The notes beneath the pieces were generated by a model. That model saw only the letters and a program-made list of their open reading frames with translations, was not told the DNA's origin and made no database searches. A stretch of 64,000 bases of DNA, from the NCBI RefSeq assembly GCF_014930455.1, contig NZ_JAAIYO010000006.1:62001-126000 (forward strand), written 5' to 3'. Each line of letters starts with the position of its first letter. Position 1 is the stretch's first letter. Source of the stretch: Corallococcus soli. Its GTDB lineage: Bacteria > Myxococcota > Myxococcia > Myxococcales > Myxococcaceae. Below are positions 26,827 to 36,644 of this stretch, piece by piece. The position numbers were made by a program, and so were the translations under genes.

Positions 26827-26971
26827 GGGCTGCAAACTAGGAATGGTCCGCCCCCCGGGGCAGCCCACCGACTGTTTCCTCGGCCGCAAGGTGAACAGGA
26901 CCCCATTCCGTCGTTGCCGCCACCTTCCGCCATGGCGAGACTGGGCCCGTTCCCTCGCCTGGAGAGATTTC

Positions 26972-29353
26972 ATGCTCGATGCCACTTCGCGTCCCTCCGC
27001 CCGGGAGCTGCTGTCACAGGCGGGGCTCGCCCCCCTCATCCCCATGCTCTACGTCGCCTGGACGGACGGTGAGCTGACGGCCGAGGAGCTGCGCGCCCTG
27101 GGCACCGCCGCCCGCGCCCAGCCCTGGCTGGACCTCAAGGCCAGCACGGTCCTGGCCCTCTGGGTGGATCCGCTGCGTCCGCCCTCCCCCCGCGAGCTGG
27201 CCCTGGTGCGCGAGCACATCCGCGTCACCGCCGAACGGCTGGCCACCAGCAACCAGCAGAACCTGGCGGAGCTGGGCCTCCAGTTGGCCCAGGTGCTTGC
27301 GGGCGAGGCGCCCCTGGACGTGCCCGTGGCGGAGCTGGCCAGGGCCCTGGCCGCGATGGAGGCCACGCTGGGCGTGGACGGCAAGGAGGCGGTGCGCTCC
27401 CTGCTGCCGCATCCCTCCCGCACGCCCCACGCCGAGGCGCGCTCGCACACCGCGTCCTTCAACCCCGCGGCGATGACGGACGTGCTGGAGCGCACCTACC
27501 GCGACGTGCGCAAGCAGGTGCGCGGCTGGCTGGAGGACGCGGACTTCCGCTACAAGGAAGGGCTGGACACCACCGCCTACCGCGACCAGGTCTTCGACTG
27601 GCTCAAGCACCTGGCCAACGACGGGCTGGGGCAGCTCGCCTTCCCCAAGGGGCGCGAGGGCGGCGCGGACCTGGGCGCGTTCATCGCCGCCTTCGAGACG
27701 ATGGCCTTCTTCGATTTGAGCCTCGTCATCAAGGCGGGCGTGCACTTCGGCCTGTTCGGCTCCAGCATCCTGTTCCTGGGCACGAAGCGCCACCACCAGC
27801 AGTACCTGCCGCAGGTGGCGTCCCTGGAGCTGCCCGGCTGCTTCGCGATGAGCGAGCTGGGCCACGGCTCCAACGTGCGCGACTGCGAGACGGTGGCCCG
27901 CTACGACGCGGACACGCGCGAGTTCGTCATCGACACGCCGTCGGAGACCGCGCGCAAGGAATGGATTGGCAACGCGGCCCGGCACGCGCGCATGGCCACC
28001 GTGTTCGCGCAGCTGGAGGTGGAAGGAGAGCGGTTGGGCGTGCACGCGCTGCTCGTCCCGCTGCGCGACATGCACGGCAAGGTCCTCAAGGGCATCCGCA
28101 TCGAGGACTGCGGCGAGAAGATGGGCCTCAACGGCGTGGACAACGGGCGGCTGTGGTTCAAGGGCGTGCGCGTGCCGCGCGAGAACCTGCTCGACCGCTA
28201 CGGGCAGGTGACGGAGGACGGCGAGTACACCAGCTCCATCACCGGCGACTCCAAGCGCTTCTTCACCATGCTGGGCGCGCTGGTGGCGGGCCGGGTAAGC
28301 GTGGCGTGCGCGTCCCTGAGCGCGGCCAAGAGCGCGCTGACCATCGCCGTGCGCTACGGCGACCTGCGCCGCCAGTTCGGCCCCACCGGCTCGCGCGAGG
28401 TGCGCCTGCTGGACCACCAGTCGCACCAATTGCGCCTGCTGCCGCTGGTCGCCAAGGCGTACGCGTTGGACTTCGCGCTGGAGCACCTGGTGGACCGCTA
28501 CGTCCACCGCACGGAGGACGACGCGCGCGAGGTGGAGGCGCTGGCGGCGGGCCTCAAGGCCTACGCGTCGTGGAACGCCACCGCCACCGTGCAGGAGGCG
28601 CGCGAGGCGTGCGGCGGCCAGGGCTACCTCACCGCCAACCGGCTGCCGTCCCTCAAGGCGGACACGGACGTGTTCACCACCTTCGAGGGCGACAACACCG
28701 TCCTCATGCAGCTGGTCGCCAAGGGCCTGCTCACGGGCTACCGCCAGCGCTTCGAGGACGACCGCGTCTTCGCGGTGCTCAAGCTCATCGTGGACCGGGC
28801 CGCCACGGTGGTGACGGACAGGAACCCCATCGCGGGCCGGCGCACCGACAGCGACCACCTGCGCGACAGCGACTTCCACCTGCGCGCGCTGCGCTTCCGC
28901 GAGGAGGAGATGCTCGCGTCGGTGTCCCGGCGCATCCGCAAGCGCCTGACGGCGGGCGTGGAGGCGTTCGAGGCCTTCAACCAGGTGCAGGTGCACCTGC
29001 TGGCCCTGGCGCACGCGAGCGTGGAGCGCATCGTGCTGGAGCAGTTCCTGCTGGGCGTGGCGGCGGTGAAGGACGAAGCGCTCAAGCCGGTGCTGGGACG
29101 GCTGGCGGACCTGTTCGGCCTGTCCTGCCTGGAGTCCGCCAGCGGCTGGTTCCTGGAGCACGGCTGGCTGGAGGGGCCCAAGGCGAAGGCCATCCGCAAG
29201 GAGCGCGTGCAGTTGTGCGCGGAGCTGCGGCCGGACGCGGTGGGGTTGGTGGACGCGTTCGGGATCCCCGACTCGTGCCTCGCGGCGCCCATCGGGCTGG
29301 GGCGGCTCGCGCCCGGCGGTGAACGCTTCGACGACGTGGCGGGAGGGCCATGA
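26972..29353 (+). CDS. Acyl-CoA oxidase/dehydrogenase with N-terminal TerB-like domain
   Basis: The 793-residue flavoprotein is built like peroxisomal acyl-CoA oxidases. The central FAD domain has CFAMSELGHGSNV and MGLNGVDNGRLWF. The C-terminal helical domain has EACGGQGYLTANRLP and FTTFEGDNTVLMQLVAKGLL; the Glu in FEGDN is the expected catalytic base. It should dehydrogenate acyl-CoA, passing electrons to oxygen or an electron carrier. The first ~150 residues (PMLYVAWTDGELTAEE, then LGVDGKEAV) are an acidic helical domain like TerB/calcium-binding modules and are not part of the enzyme fold. The ATG is set by GGAGAG five bases upstream. The stop overlaps the next start (ATGA), implying coupled expression. 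Confidence 0.88.
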   Translation: MLDATSRPSARELLSQAGLAPLIPMLYVAWTDGELTAEELRALGTAARAQPWLDLKASTVLALWVDPLRPPSPRELALVREHIRVTAERLATSNQQNLAELGLQLAQVLAGEAPLDVPVAELARALAAMEATLGVDGKEAVRSLLPHPSRTPHAEARSHTASFNPAAMTDVLERTYRDVRKQVRGWLEDADFRYKEGLDTTAYRDQVFDWLKHLANDGLGQLAFPKGREGGADLGAFIAAFETMAFFDLSLVIKAGVHFGLFGSSILFLGTKRHHQQYLPQVASLELPGCFAMSELGHGSNVRDCETVARYDADTREFVIDTPSETARKEWIGNAARHARMATVFAQLEVEGERLGVHALLVPLRDMHGKVLKGIRIEDCGEKMGLNGVDNGRLWFKGVRVPRENLLDRYGQVTEDGEYTSSITGDSKRFFTMLGALVAGRVSVACASLSAAKSALTIAVRYGDLRRQFGPTGSREVRLLDHQSHQLRLLPLVAKAYALDFALEHLVDRYVHRTEDDAREVEALAAGLKAYASWNATATVQEAREACGGQGYLTANRLPSLKADTDVFTTFEGDNTVLMQLVAKGLLTGYRQRFEDDRVFAVLKLIVDRAATVVTDRNPIAGRRTDSDHLRDSDFHLRALRFREEEMLASVSRRIRKRLTAGVEAFEAFNQVQVHLLALAHASVERIVLEQFLLGVAAVKDEALKPVLGRLADLFGLSCLESASGWFLEHGWLEGPKAKAIRKERVQLCAELRPDAVGLVDAFGIPDSCLAAPIGLGRLAPGGERFDDVAGGP

Positions 29354-29865
29354 GACTGCGTGCGGGGTGGGCGGTGCTGGGGCTCGTGGGGATGACCGGT
29401 TGCGCGACGGTGTCCCCGGCGGAGCGGGCCCAGCGGGTGGTCGCGGCCAACAAGGAGCGCGCGCGCCTGTTCACCGAGGAGGTCTACAACCAGAAGCGCC
29501 TGGAGCGCATCCCGGAGTACGTCGCGGCGGACTACGTGGACCGCTCGGAGGGCGCGCCCGAAGCGCTCCGGGGCCCGGAGGTGGTGCGCACCCAGGCGGA
29601 GGCCGGCTTCGCGCTCTTCCCGGACCTGCGCTTCGAACTGCTCCACGTCCTGGCCGAGGACGACTGGGTCATGGTGCGCTGGCGCGCGGTCGGCACCGAC
29701 ACCCAGGGTCCCGTCGCGGACGATGGCAAGCCTCGCACGGTGACGCTCCAGGGAGACTCGCTGTACCGGCTGCGCGACGGCCGCTTCGTGGAGTCGTGGG
29801 ACCTCACCGACCGGCTCTCGCCCCTGCTCCAGCGGGGCTACAAGGTCGTGCCGCCCACGCCGTGA
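29350..29865 (+). CDS. SnoaL-like lipoprotein
   Basis: The 171-residue product starts MRLRAGWAVLGLVGMTGC, a lipoprotein signal with lipobox MTGC (Cys18). The rest is a SnoaL/NTF2-like cone fold: FTEEVYNQKRLERIPEYV, ADYVDRS, DLRFELLHVLAEDDWVMVRW and GDSLYRLRDGRFVESWDLTD. This fold binds small hydrophobic ligands or acts as an isomerase/hydrolase. Its ATG overlaps the acyl-CoA oxidase stop by four bases, so the two are translated together. The link to lipid metabolism comes from that pairing. No substrate can be named. Confidence 0.8.
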   Translation: MRLRAGWAVLGLVGMTGCATVSPAERAQRVVAANKERARLFTEEVYNQKRLERIPEYVAADYVDRSEGAPEALRGPEVVRTQAEAGFALFPDLRFELLHVLAEDDWVMVRWRAVGTDTQGPVADDGKPRTVTLQGDSLYRLRDGRFVESWDLTDRLSPLLQRGYKVVPPTP

Positions 29866-29914
29866 CGGCGTCTTCCCATTGACACCCATGCACCGGACCC
29901 ATCAGGGTCCGGGA

Positions 29915-31339
29915 ATGAAGATGAACGCCGGGCCCATCCGGGCCGCCGACAAGGCCCGTCAGAGTGCCTTCCGCACGGCCTTTCCGCCCCACGGCCCCCA
30001 GGGCTCCTCCTGGGGAAGCAAGCTGCTGCGGGTGTTCGGCTGGGGCCTCGTGCTGCTGGGGGCCTTCCTGCTCGTCGTGGTGATTGATGGGTGGAAGGCG
30101 TTCGGTCAGGGCGCGGACGGCGCCCGGCGCGAGCGGATGGAGCGCTCGCCGCAGTGGCAGGACGGGAGCTTCGTCAACGCGCAGCCCATCCTCAACAACT
30201 GGGAGCGTACCCTGTCGAGCATGTTCCATTCGAGCCCCGACAGCAGCCCCCAGACGCCGCTGACGGTGCCCCCCATTGATCCAAAGCGCTTCGCCACGCC
30301 GCCTCCGGACGGGCTGCGCGTCACCTGGCTGGGGCACTCGAGCACGCTGGTGGAGGTGGATGGGCACCGCGTGCTCACGGACCCCGTGTGGGGCGAGCGC
30401 ACCTCGCCGCTGGAGTGGATTGGCCCCAAGCGCTGGTTCCCCGCGCCCATCGCGCTCGGCGACCTGCCGCCCATCGACGCGGTGGTCATCTCCCACGACC
30501 ACTACGACCACCTGGACTTCGCGACCATCACCGCGATGAAGGACTGGAACACGACCTTCGTGGTGCCGTTGGGGGTGGGCGCGCACCTGGAGTACTGGGG
30601 CGTGCCCGCGACGCGCATCGTGGAGCTGGACTGGTGGGAGCGCACGCGCGTGAAGGGGCTGGACATCGTGTGCACGCCCGCGCGGCATGCGTCGGGCCGC
30701 TTCCTCCAGCAGGACAAGTCGCTGTGGGCAGGCTGGGCGCTCGTTGGGGCCCGACACCGCGTCTACTACTCCGGTGACACCGGCCTGTTCCCCGCGATGG
30801 AGGAGATTGGCGCGAAGCTGGGGCCCTTCGACCTGACGATGATTGAAGCGGGGCAGTACGGCGCCGGCTGGCCGGACTGGCACCTGGGGCCGGAGCAGGC
30901 CGTGCTCGCGCACCGGCTGGTGCGCGGCCGGTTGATGATGCCCGTGCACTGGGGGCTCGTCACGCTGGCGAACCACTCCTGGACGGAGCCCATGGAGCGC
31001 TCGCAGGTGGCCGCGAAGCATGACGGCGTGAGCATCACCTCGCCCCGGCTCGGGCAGGACTTCCTCGTGCAGGCGCCGCCCACGGAGCGCTGGTGGCCCG
31101 ACGTGCCGTGGCAGACCGCGGAGCAGGCCCCCATCGTGGCCAGCCAGATTCCCCCCGCGCTCCGGGAAGGACACCCCGCCCTGCCGCTCGTCGTGACGCC
31201 GCCGGCCCCCAGCCCGACGCCGACGCGGGCCGCGAACCCGCCGACCCCGGCGCCCCAGGGCGCCACCCCCGCCCCGAACCCGACGCCGCAACAGGCCGCG
31301 CCTCCCCAGGTCGCGAGTCCCCAGGGGGCGACCCCGTAG
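29915..31339 (+). CDS. Membrane-anchored NAPE-PLD-type metallo-beta-lactamase-fold hydrolase
   Basis: The 474-residue protein has an N-terminal membrane helix (FGWGLVLLGAFLLVVVIDGW) and a metallo-beta-lactamase fold of the N-acyl-phosphatidylethanolamine phospholipase D type: WLGHSSTLVEVDG, SHDHYDHLD (HxHxDH), TPARHASGR, YYSGDTGLF and PVHWG. The zinc ligands are complete. Relatives cleave phosphodiester bonds in N-acyl phospholipids, but the substrate here is unknown. After the catalytic domain (~420 residues) comes a Pro/Ala/Thr/Gln-rich tail. The ATG at 29915 is one of several near-equal choices between 29879 and 29921. Confidence 0.84.
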   Translation: MKMNAGPIRAADKARQSAFRTAFPPHGPQGSSWGSKLLRVFGWGLVLLGAFLLVVVIDGWKAFGQGADGARRERMERSPQWQDGSFVNAQPILNNWERTLSSMFHSSPDSSPQTPLTVPPIDPKRFATPPPDGLRVTWLGHSSTLVEVDGHRVLTDPVWGERTSPLEWIGPKRWFPAPIALGDLPPIDAVVISHDHYDHLDFATITAMKDWNTTFVVPLGVGAHLEYWGVPATRIVELDWWERTRVKGLDIVCTPARHASGRFLQQDKSLWAGWALVGARHRVYYSGDTGLFPAMEEIGAKLGPFDLTMIEAGQYGAGWPDWHLGPEQAVLAHRLVRGRLMMPVHWGLVTLANHSWTEPMERSQVAAKHDGVSITSPRLGQDFLVQAPPTERWWPDVPWQTAEQAPIVASQIPPALREGHPALPLVVTPPAPSPTPTRAANPPTPAPQGATPAPNPTPQQAAPPQVASPQGATP

Positions 31340-31390
31340 GACGCCAGCCCGACTCGCCACCTCACCGCGCACGAACCCACCGAACACGCG

Positions 31391-31840
31391 ATGTGTGACG
31401 AACTGCCAGAAGCGCTGCGCAGGGCCTTCCAGGCCACGGCCTACGTCATTCGCGCGCACCCTCGGGTCGGAGACCTGAAGCACGTGCTGCGCGTGGGTGC
31501 CCCGCACCCGTTGCTCGACGCCGCGCTCAGCGCGCACGGCCATGCTTCGTGGGCCTTCCTCACCGCGTGGAATCCGCACGCGCGTGCGCATCCGCCTCGG
31601 ACCAACGAGCGCCTCCAGCACACCTTGCGCGGCCTGCTCGAAAACGGCGGCCATCCGTGCGTGCCCGCCGTGGGCGTGGCGGACGACCGGCGCTGGTTCG
31701 AGGAGAGCCTCTTCGTCCCCGGCATGTCCCGCGACGAGGCCCGGCGCACGGGCGCGCTGTTCCTCCAGAAGGCGGTGCTCTGGGGCCGCGTGGGCGGTGT
31801 CGCGGAGCTGGTGGGGTGTCTGGGGTGTCCAAGCCCTTGA
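31391..31840 (+). CDS. DUF3293 domain protein
   Basis: The 149-residue protein has the features of DUF3293: an N-terminal ALRRAFQATAYVIRAHP, then FLTAWNPHARAHPPRTNERL, GHPCVPAVGVADDRRWFEESL and GALFLQKAVLWG. The NPxxxxxNERL stretch and the LFLQKAVLWG end are the conserved elements. It is a small cytoplasmic protein of unknown biochemistry, with no signal peptide. The ATG is kept because it matches the family start; no Shine-Dalgarno sequence is obvious. It lies 51 bases after the NAPE-PLD-type gene on the same strand. Confidence 0.78.
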   Translation: MCDELPEALRRAFQATAYVIRAHPRVGDLKHVLRVGAPHPLLDAALSAHGHASWAFLTAWNPHARAHPPRTNERLQHTLRGLLENGGHPCVPAVGVADDRRWFEESLFVPGMSRDEARRTGALFLQKAVLWGRVGGVAELVGCLGCPSP

Positions 31841-31887
31841 TGAGGCTCGGTGTGGTCTTCATGATGCTGCCGCAGTCCCAGCCGTCT

Positions 31888-32292
31888 TCAGCGACCCGAG
31901 CCGCCCGTCGCGGGGCTCGCGTCGCTGGGTCGGAAGGTGCTGGAGGTGGGCGCGAAGGTGGGCGTGATGTCCAGGCGGCGCGACCCCGTCACGCGCTGCG
32001 CCAGCTCATCGAAGTCCAGCTCCAGCAGCTTGCCGGACCCCTCCGCCGGGAGCGCGAAGCGGATCCGCCAGTAGTTGGGGCTCACGCGCACCGCCTCGCC
32101 GCCCTGCGCCAGGAGGATGCCGTTCTGCCGGGCGTACTCCGCCCCCGCGTCGATGACGTTGCGCTCACCCAGCTCCGCCTGCACGGACGCGGACGCGGGC
32201 GGCACGGGCGGACGCCCCGTGGGGCCGGTGGCACAACCAGCACCCGCCAGCAGGGCAGGCAGGAGAGCGGCTATCAGTGAGCGGGGCGCCAT
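31888..32292 (-). CDS. Small lipoprotein, function unknown
   Basis: The 134-residue product starts MAPRSLIAALLPALLAGAGCATG, with lipobox GAGC (Cys20). The mature domain is short (NVIDAGAEYARQNGILLAQGG, then NYWRIRFALPAEGSGKLLELDFD). It ends in a Ser/Thr/Pro/Gly-rich tail. It should sit on the periplasmic face of the outer membrane. I know no named family. It converges with the DUF3293 gene. Confidence 0.7.
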   Translation of the reverse strand: MAPRSLIAALLPALLAGAGCATGPTGRPPVPPASASVQAELGERNVIDAGAEYARQNGILLAQGGEAVRVSPNYWRIRFALPAEGSGKLLELDFDELAQRVTGSRRLDITPTFAPTSSTFRPSDASPATGGSGR

Positions 32293-32416
32293 ATCCAGAC
32301 AGTGGACACGGCGACGTCAAGCGGCACTGTGGGACAGTTGCGAATCGTCCGGCTGGCGCATGCCCGGCCGGAACGACGGCGCGGGGGAGGCTCCCCCGAC
32401 CGCCTGGGAGGCAGGG

Positions 32417-33016
<600 letters not shown>

Positions 33017-33080
33017 GGCCCCCGTACCCTAATCGTCCCCGCTCCCGCGCGCTCCCCCCTTCTTGCCGGAGCGTGCGCTG

Positions 33081-33141
33081 TCCCACGCTTGGGCGGGTGG
33101 GACGGGCGCCCAAGGTGGGACCGGAGGGTGGGGCATGCCCC
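33081..33141. terminator. Paired hairpins between fumC and clpP
   Basis: Arm 33081-33095 (TCCCACGCTTGGGCG) pairs with 33107-33120, giving 14 base pairs with one bulged G and an 11-base loop. A second palindrome, GGGGCATGCCCC, lies at 33130-33141. Both sit after the fumC stop and before the clpP start, on the strand both genes read. There is no U tract, so this may be a Rho-assisted end, a processing site or an attenuator rather than a classic intrinsic terminator. Confidence 0.55.
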
Positions 33142-33164
33142 CCCGGCCCGGGGTGCCATGGGGC

Positions 33165-34562
33165 CTACAGGTTCCCGGTCATCTTCTCCGGGCGGACCCA
33201 CTGGTCGAACTGCTCGGCGGTGACGAGCCCCAGCTCCACGGCGACCTCCTTGAGCGTCTTGCCCTGCTTGTGCGCCGTCTTGGCGATCTTCGCCGCGTTG
33301 TCGTAACCGATGTGCGGGTTGAGGGCCGTCACCAGCATCAGGCTGCGCTGGAGGTTCTCCTGGAGGCGGGGGAGGTTCGGCTCGATGCCCACCGCGCAGT
33401 TCAGCCGGAAGCTGCGCATGCCGTCCGCCAGGAGCCGGCAGCTCTGCAGGAAGTTCTGGATGATGAGCGGCTTGAAGACGTTGAGCTCGAAGTTGCCGGA
33501 CGCGCCGCCCAGGCAGATGGCCACGTCGTTGCCCATCACCTGGGCGCACAGCATGGTGAGCGCCTCGCTCTGCGTGGGGTTCACCTTGCCCGGCATGATG
33601 GAGCTGCCCGGCTCGTTCTCCGGGATGTTGATCTCCCCGATGCCGGAGCGCGGCCCGGACGACAGCCACCGGACGTCGTTGGCCACCTTGAACAGCACCG
33701 CCGCCAGCCCCTTGAGCGCGCCGTGCGCCTGCACCAGCGCGTCGTTGGCCGCCAGCGCCTCGAACTTGTTGGGCGCGGTGACGAAGCCGTGGCCGGTGAG
33801 CTTCGCAATCTCCGCCGCCACGCGCTCGGCGTAGCCCGGGGGCGCGTTGAGGCCGGTGCCCACGGCGGTGCCGCCCAGCGCCAGCTCCAGCAGGTGCGGC
33901 AGGGACGCGTCGATGTGGCCCTTCGCGCGCTCCAGCTGCGCCACGTAGCCGCTGAACTCCTGGCCCAGCGTGAGCGGCGTCGCGTCCTGGAGGTGCGTGC
34001 GGCCAATCTTCACGATGGACTGGAACGCCTGGGACTTCTGGGCCAGCACGTCGCGCAGGGCCTCAAGCTCCGGCAGTACGTGCTTCACCACGGCCTCCAC
34101 GGCGGCCACGCTCATCGCGGTGGGGAACACGTCGTTGGAGCTCTGGCCCTTGTTGACGTCGTCGTTGGCGTGCACCTTGCGCGCCTCCCCGCGCTCGCCG
34201 CCCAGCAGCTCCGAGGCGCGGTTGGCCAGCACCTCGTTGCAGTTCATGTTCGTCTGGGTGCCGCTGCCGGTCTGCCACACCAGCAGGGGGAACTCCTCGT
34301 CGTGCTGGCCCGCGAGCACCTCGTCCGCGGCCTTCGCGATGGCCTGCGCCTTCTCTTGGGACAGCGAGCCGTTCTCCTGGTTCACGAGCGCGGCGGCCTT
34401 CTTCACGAGCACCAGCGCGTGCACGAGCGCCACCGGCATCCGCTCATTGGAGATGGCGAAGTTCTGCCGGCTCCGCTGCGTCTGCGCGCCCCAGAGCCGG
34501 TCGGCGGGGACTTCGATGGGACCAAAGGTGTCCTTCTCGATGCGAACGTTCTTGGTGCTCAC
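33165..34562 (-). CDS. fumC: Class II fumarate hydratase
   Basis: FumC interconverts fumarate and malate in the TCA cycle without an iron-sulfur cluster. The 465-residue length is standard. It has the superfamily signature [16 protein letters not shown] with the catalytic Ser loop, the [14 protein letters not shown] substrate loop, and [20 protein letters not shown] with the active-site His. The gene starts at an ATG ([14 protein letters not shown]) and diverges from the MOSC-domain gene. Malate from this step feeds the same pool as the malate synthase gene further along the window, but the two are separate transcription units. Confidence 0.97.
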   Translation of the reverse strand: MSTKNVRIEKDTFGPIEVPADRLWGAQTQRSRQNFAISNERMPVALVHALVLVKKAAALVNQENGSLSQEKAQAIAKAADEVLAGQHDEEFPLLVWQTGSGTQTNMNCNEVLANRASELLGGERGEARKVHANDDVNKGQSSNDVFPTAMSVAAVEAVVKHVLPELEALRDVLAQKSQAFQSIVKIGRTHLQDATPLTLGQEFSGYVAQLERAKGHIDASLPHLLELALGGTAVGTGLNAPPGYAERVAAEIAKLTGHGFVTAPNKFEALAANDALVQAHGALKGLAAVLFKVANDVRWLSSGPRSGIGEINIPENEPGSSIMPGKVNPTQSEALTMLCAQVMGNDVAICLGGASGNFELNVFKPLIIQNFLQSCRLLADGMRSFRLNCAVGIEPNLPRLQENLQRSLMLVTALNPHIGYDNAAKIAKTAHKQGKTLKEVAVELGLVTAEQFDQWVRPEKMTGNL

Positions 34563-34745
34563 GGTGAGGCCTCCCCAGCAGGGAACGACGATGTCCAGGC
34601 GCGGCGATTAACACCCCCACCCCTTCGCGGCAGGCCTGAATGGAGGACGGATGCCGCATCTCCAACGGTCGGGGACGGGAAGGGCAGGCCCGCGCAGCCC
34701 CGCCCGCCCCTCACACGGGAAGCGCGCGGGCGTTAGTGTCACGCC

Positions 34746-35225
34746 GTGAGCCCCTCCGGCACCATCCGAGCCCTCTTCCTGGCCCAGGAGCGCAACACCC
34801 CCATGCGCCGCGTCCCCGAGGCCCGGGCCGTGGAGCAGCACGGCTTCGAGGGTGACCGCCACCAGCGGCGCGCCGTGGGGCACAAGCGCCAGCTGCTGCT
34901 CGTGGACGAGGCCCAGCGGACCGCGCTGGACGTACCCGAGGGCGCGCTCAAGGAGAACGTCCTGGTGGAGGGCGTGGCGCTGGACGCGCTGCCCCCGGGC
35001 CAGCGCCTGGCGCTGGGGACCGAGGTGGTGGTGGAGCTGACCGAACCGTGCGTGCCCTGCTGGAAGCTGGACGCGCTGCGCCCCGGGCTGCTCCAGGCGA
35101 GCTGGGGCCGGAGGGGTCAGCTCGCCCGCGTGCTGAAGGCGGGCACCGTGCGTGAAGGCGACCCCGTGCACCTGCTGGACGTGAACCCGGACGCGCCCCG
35201 CATCATCCGGCCGAAGTTGCCCTGA
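34746..35225 (+). CDS. MOSC domain protein
   Basis: The 159-residue protein is a stand-alone MOSC domain, the C-terminal fold of molybdenum cofactor sulfurases. Seen are the N-terminal TIRALFLAQERNTPMRRVPE, GFEGDRHQRRAVGHKRQLLLVDE, LKENVLVEGVALDALPPGQ, LTEPCVPCWKLDALRPGL (with the conserved Cys) and a short barrel end. Single-domain MOSC proteins carry out sulfur transfer to, or detoxification with, molybdenum cofactor enzymes (YiiM/YuaD type). The partner enzyme is unknown. It is divergent from fumC. Confidence 0.88.
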   Translation: MSPSGTIRALFLAQERNTPMRRVPEARAVEQHGFEGDRHQRRAVGHKRQLLLVDEAQRTALDVPEGALKENVLVEGVALDALPPGQRLALGTEVVVELTEPCVPCWKLDALRPGLLQASWGRRGQLARVLKAGTVREGDPVHLLDVNPDAPRIIRPKLP

Positions 35226-35237
35226 GCGGGCACCAGC

Positions 35238-35816
35238 TCAGCGCTCCCAGAGCGCGTCCAACTCCAACGGCACCGCGTCGAAGGGCGCGGCATGCACCAA
35301 GCCCTTCCCAAGGTGCACGCTGAACAGTCCCCACTTGCCTTCGCGCAGTTGGTGGATCTCCAACCCCTCCTCCAGTGGCTCGATGAACCACAGCCACTTC
35401 ACCCCCGCCCGCGCGTAGACGCGCATCTTCGGGCCCCGGTCCCACCGCCGGGTGGACGGAGAGAGCACTTCACACACCCAGTCCGGAGCCAGCGAGAAGA
35501 CCGGCGTGTCGGGCATCCGAGGCATCCGTTCACGCCGCCACCCCGCGAGATCCGGGACCAGGGCATCGCTTGAGCCCGCGAAGCGCAGCTCCGGCTCATC
35601 CAGGATGAGCCAACCGCCCGGGCCCTCGCGTCCCCGGTCGAAGGGGCCATCCAACAAGGCCCCCAACCGGGACGCCGCCCGCGTGTGGCGGGACGCCGGC
35701 CGGGGACTGACGACCAGCTCCCCTTCGATGATCTCCCCCACCTTCGTCGGCGGCACGTCCTCCAGGTCGGCATACGTCGCCGGCCTCCCCTTCCCACTCC
35801 CGTCTCCGTCGCCCAT
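35238..35816 (-). CDS. Uma2-type (DUF820) restriction-fold nuclease
   Basis: The 192-residue protein has the Uma2 pattern: YADLEDVPPTKVGEIIEGEL, SPRPASRHTRAAS, the metal-site Asp in ALVPDLAGWRRER, and DWVCEVLSPSTRRWDRGPKM with the Glu of the PD-(D/E)XK core and following Lys/Tyr. Such proteins are common, often multicopy, in myxobacteria and cyanobacteria; their role is unsettled and may involve mobile DNA. It starts at an ATG and has no signal peptide. It converges with the MOSC gene. Confidence 0.87.
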   Translation of the reverse strand: MGDGDGSGKGRPATYADLEDVPPTKVGEIIEGELVVSPRPASRHTRAASRLGALLDGPFDRGREGPGGWLILDEPELRFAGSSDALVPDLAGWRRERMPRMPDTPVFSLAPDWVCEVLSPSTRRWDRGPKMRVYARAGVKWLWFIEPLEEGLEIHQLREGKWGLFSVHLGKGLVHAAPFDAVPLELDALWER

Positions 35817-36019
35817 GGCACAGGAGGATGCCCCCTACCCCTGACATCCTCAAGCACCGGGCAACCCGACGGCCCGTACGCGGGGGCAGGAGGGCGGGCC
35901 CGCGCAGCGCCGTCCGCCGTGAACCGCCCGCAAATCCAGACAGACACCCCATGCGGCCAAACCACGCCTACCGCGAATAAAACAAATCAGCGCCTGCCTG
36001 CATGACGGTGGAAGCGGAA

Positions 36020-36050
36020 CCGTGACACACTTTTTCAGACTGTTTCACGG
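36020..36050. promoter_or_regulatory. Spaced inverted repeat ahead of the sensor/chemoreceptor pair
   Basis: CCGTGA at 36020-36025 and TCACGG at 36045-36050 form a perfect 6-base inverted repeat about 17-40 bases before the ATG of the exported sensor gene. The region just before it (AATAAAACAAATC near 35975) is AT-rich for this genome. This may be an operator or part of a promoter region; no regulator can be named. Confidence 0.35.
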
Positions 36051-36066
36051 TCTCGGGGGAAGGCGC

Positions 36067-36621
36067 ATGTCGTCCATGTTCTGGATGGGTTTGGCGATGG
36101 CGGCCTGGGGGCGGCTGCCTCCGGATGGGGCCGCGCAACTCCAGAAGGTGGACGCGGTGATGCCGGAGCTGCGGCGGCTGGCCGGGGACCCGGAGGTGGT
36201 GCGCGCCATCCGCGCCCAGAACGCACGCCGCGTCCCCCTGGCCGCCGTCCAGCGTCACGACGCGGAGTGGATGGCCACCCCGGCGCTCACGCCCTTCAAG
36301 CAGACCGTGCTGGACGCTCCGTGCGCGGGCGCGCTCCAGCGCGCGCAGAAGCGGCTGGGCCTGGCGATGGCGGAGGCCTTCACCATGGACGGCCAGGGCG
36401 CGCTGGTCTGCGCCAGCCGGCGCACGTCCGACTACTGGCAGGGGGACGAGGACAAGTGGCGCCTCACCTATGCCGGCGGCCGGGGCGGGCCGGAGCTGCG
36501 GGAGTCGCCCTTCTTCGATGAATCCTCGCAGGCCTACGTCATCCAGGTCTCCCTGCCAGTCCGCGACGGCGCCCGGGTCATCGGCGCGCTCACCGTGGGC
36601 CTCTCCCTGCTCGACCTCTGA
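36067..36621 (+). CDS. Exported PDC/Cache-like sensor domain protein
   Basis: The 184-residue protein has a short hydrophobic start ([15 protein letters not shown]) and then a single periplasmic PDC/Cache-type sensor fold: [60 protein letters not shown] and [20 protein letters not shown]. These are the hallmarks of small-molecule binding sensor domains that normally sit inside chemoreceptors or kinases. Here it is a stand-alone exported domain 23 bases upstream of a chemoreceptor gene. It may feed that receptor as a separate ligand-binding subunit. Confidence 0.76.
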   Translation: MSSMFWMGLAMAAWGRLPPDGAAQLQKVDAVMPELRRLAGDPEVVRAIRAQNARRVPLAAVQRHDAEWMATPALTPFKQTVLDAPCAGALQRAQKRLGLAMAEAFTMDGQGALVCASRRTSDYWQGDEDKWRLTYAGGRGGPELRESPFFDESSQAYVIQVSLPVRDGARVIGALTVGLSLLDL

Positions 36622-36644
36622 TCCGCTCTCCCCTGGATTCTCCC

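Noticed and set aside
27014-29161. 715-residue open frame on the minus strand
   Set aside because: Antisense to the acyl-CoA oxidase, His/Val/Gln/Arg-rich and without a ribosome site.
31201-31330. Tandem repeat in the Pro/Ala tail of the NAPE-PLD-type protein
   Set aside because: Repeats are imperfect and compositional; a disordered tail explains them.
29915-31339. Second class B beta-lactamase
   Set aside because: The motif is HxHxDH with GDTG and VHWG, i.e. the NAPE-PLD-type hydrolase branch; it lacks the B1 Cys and GGC motif.
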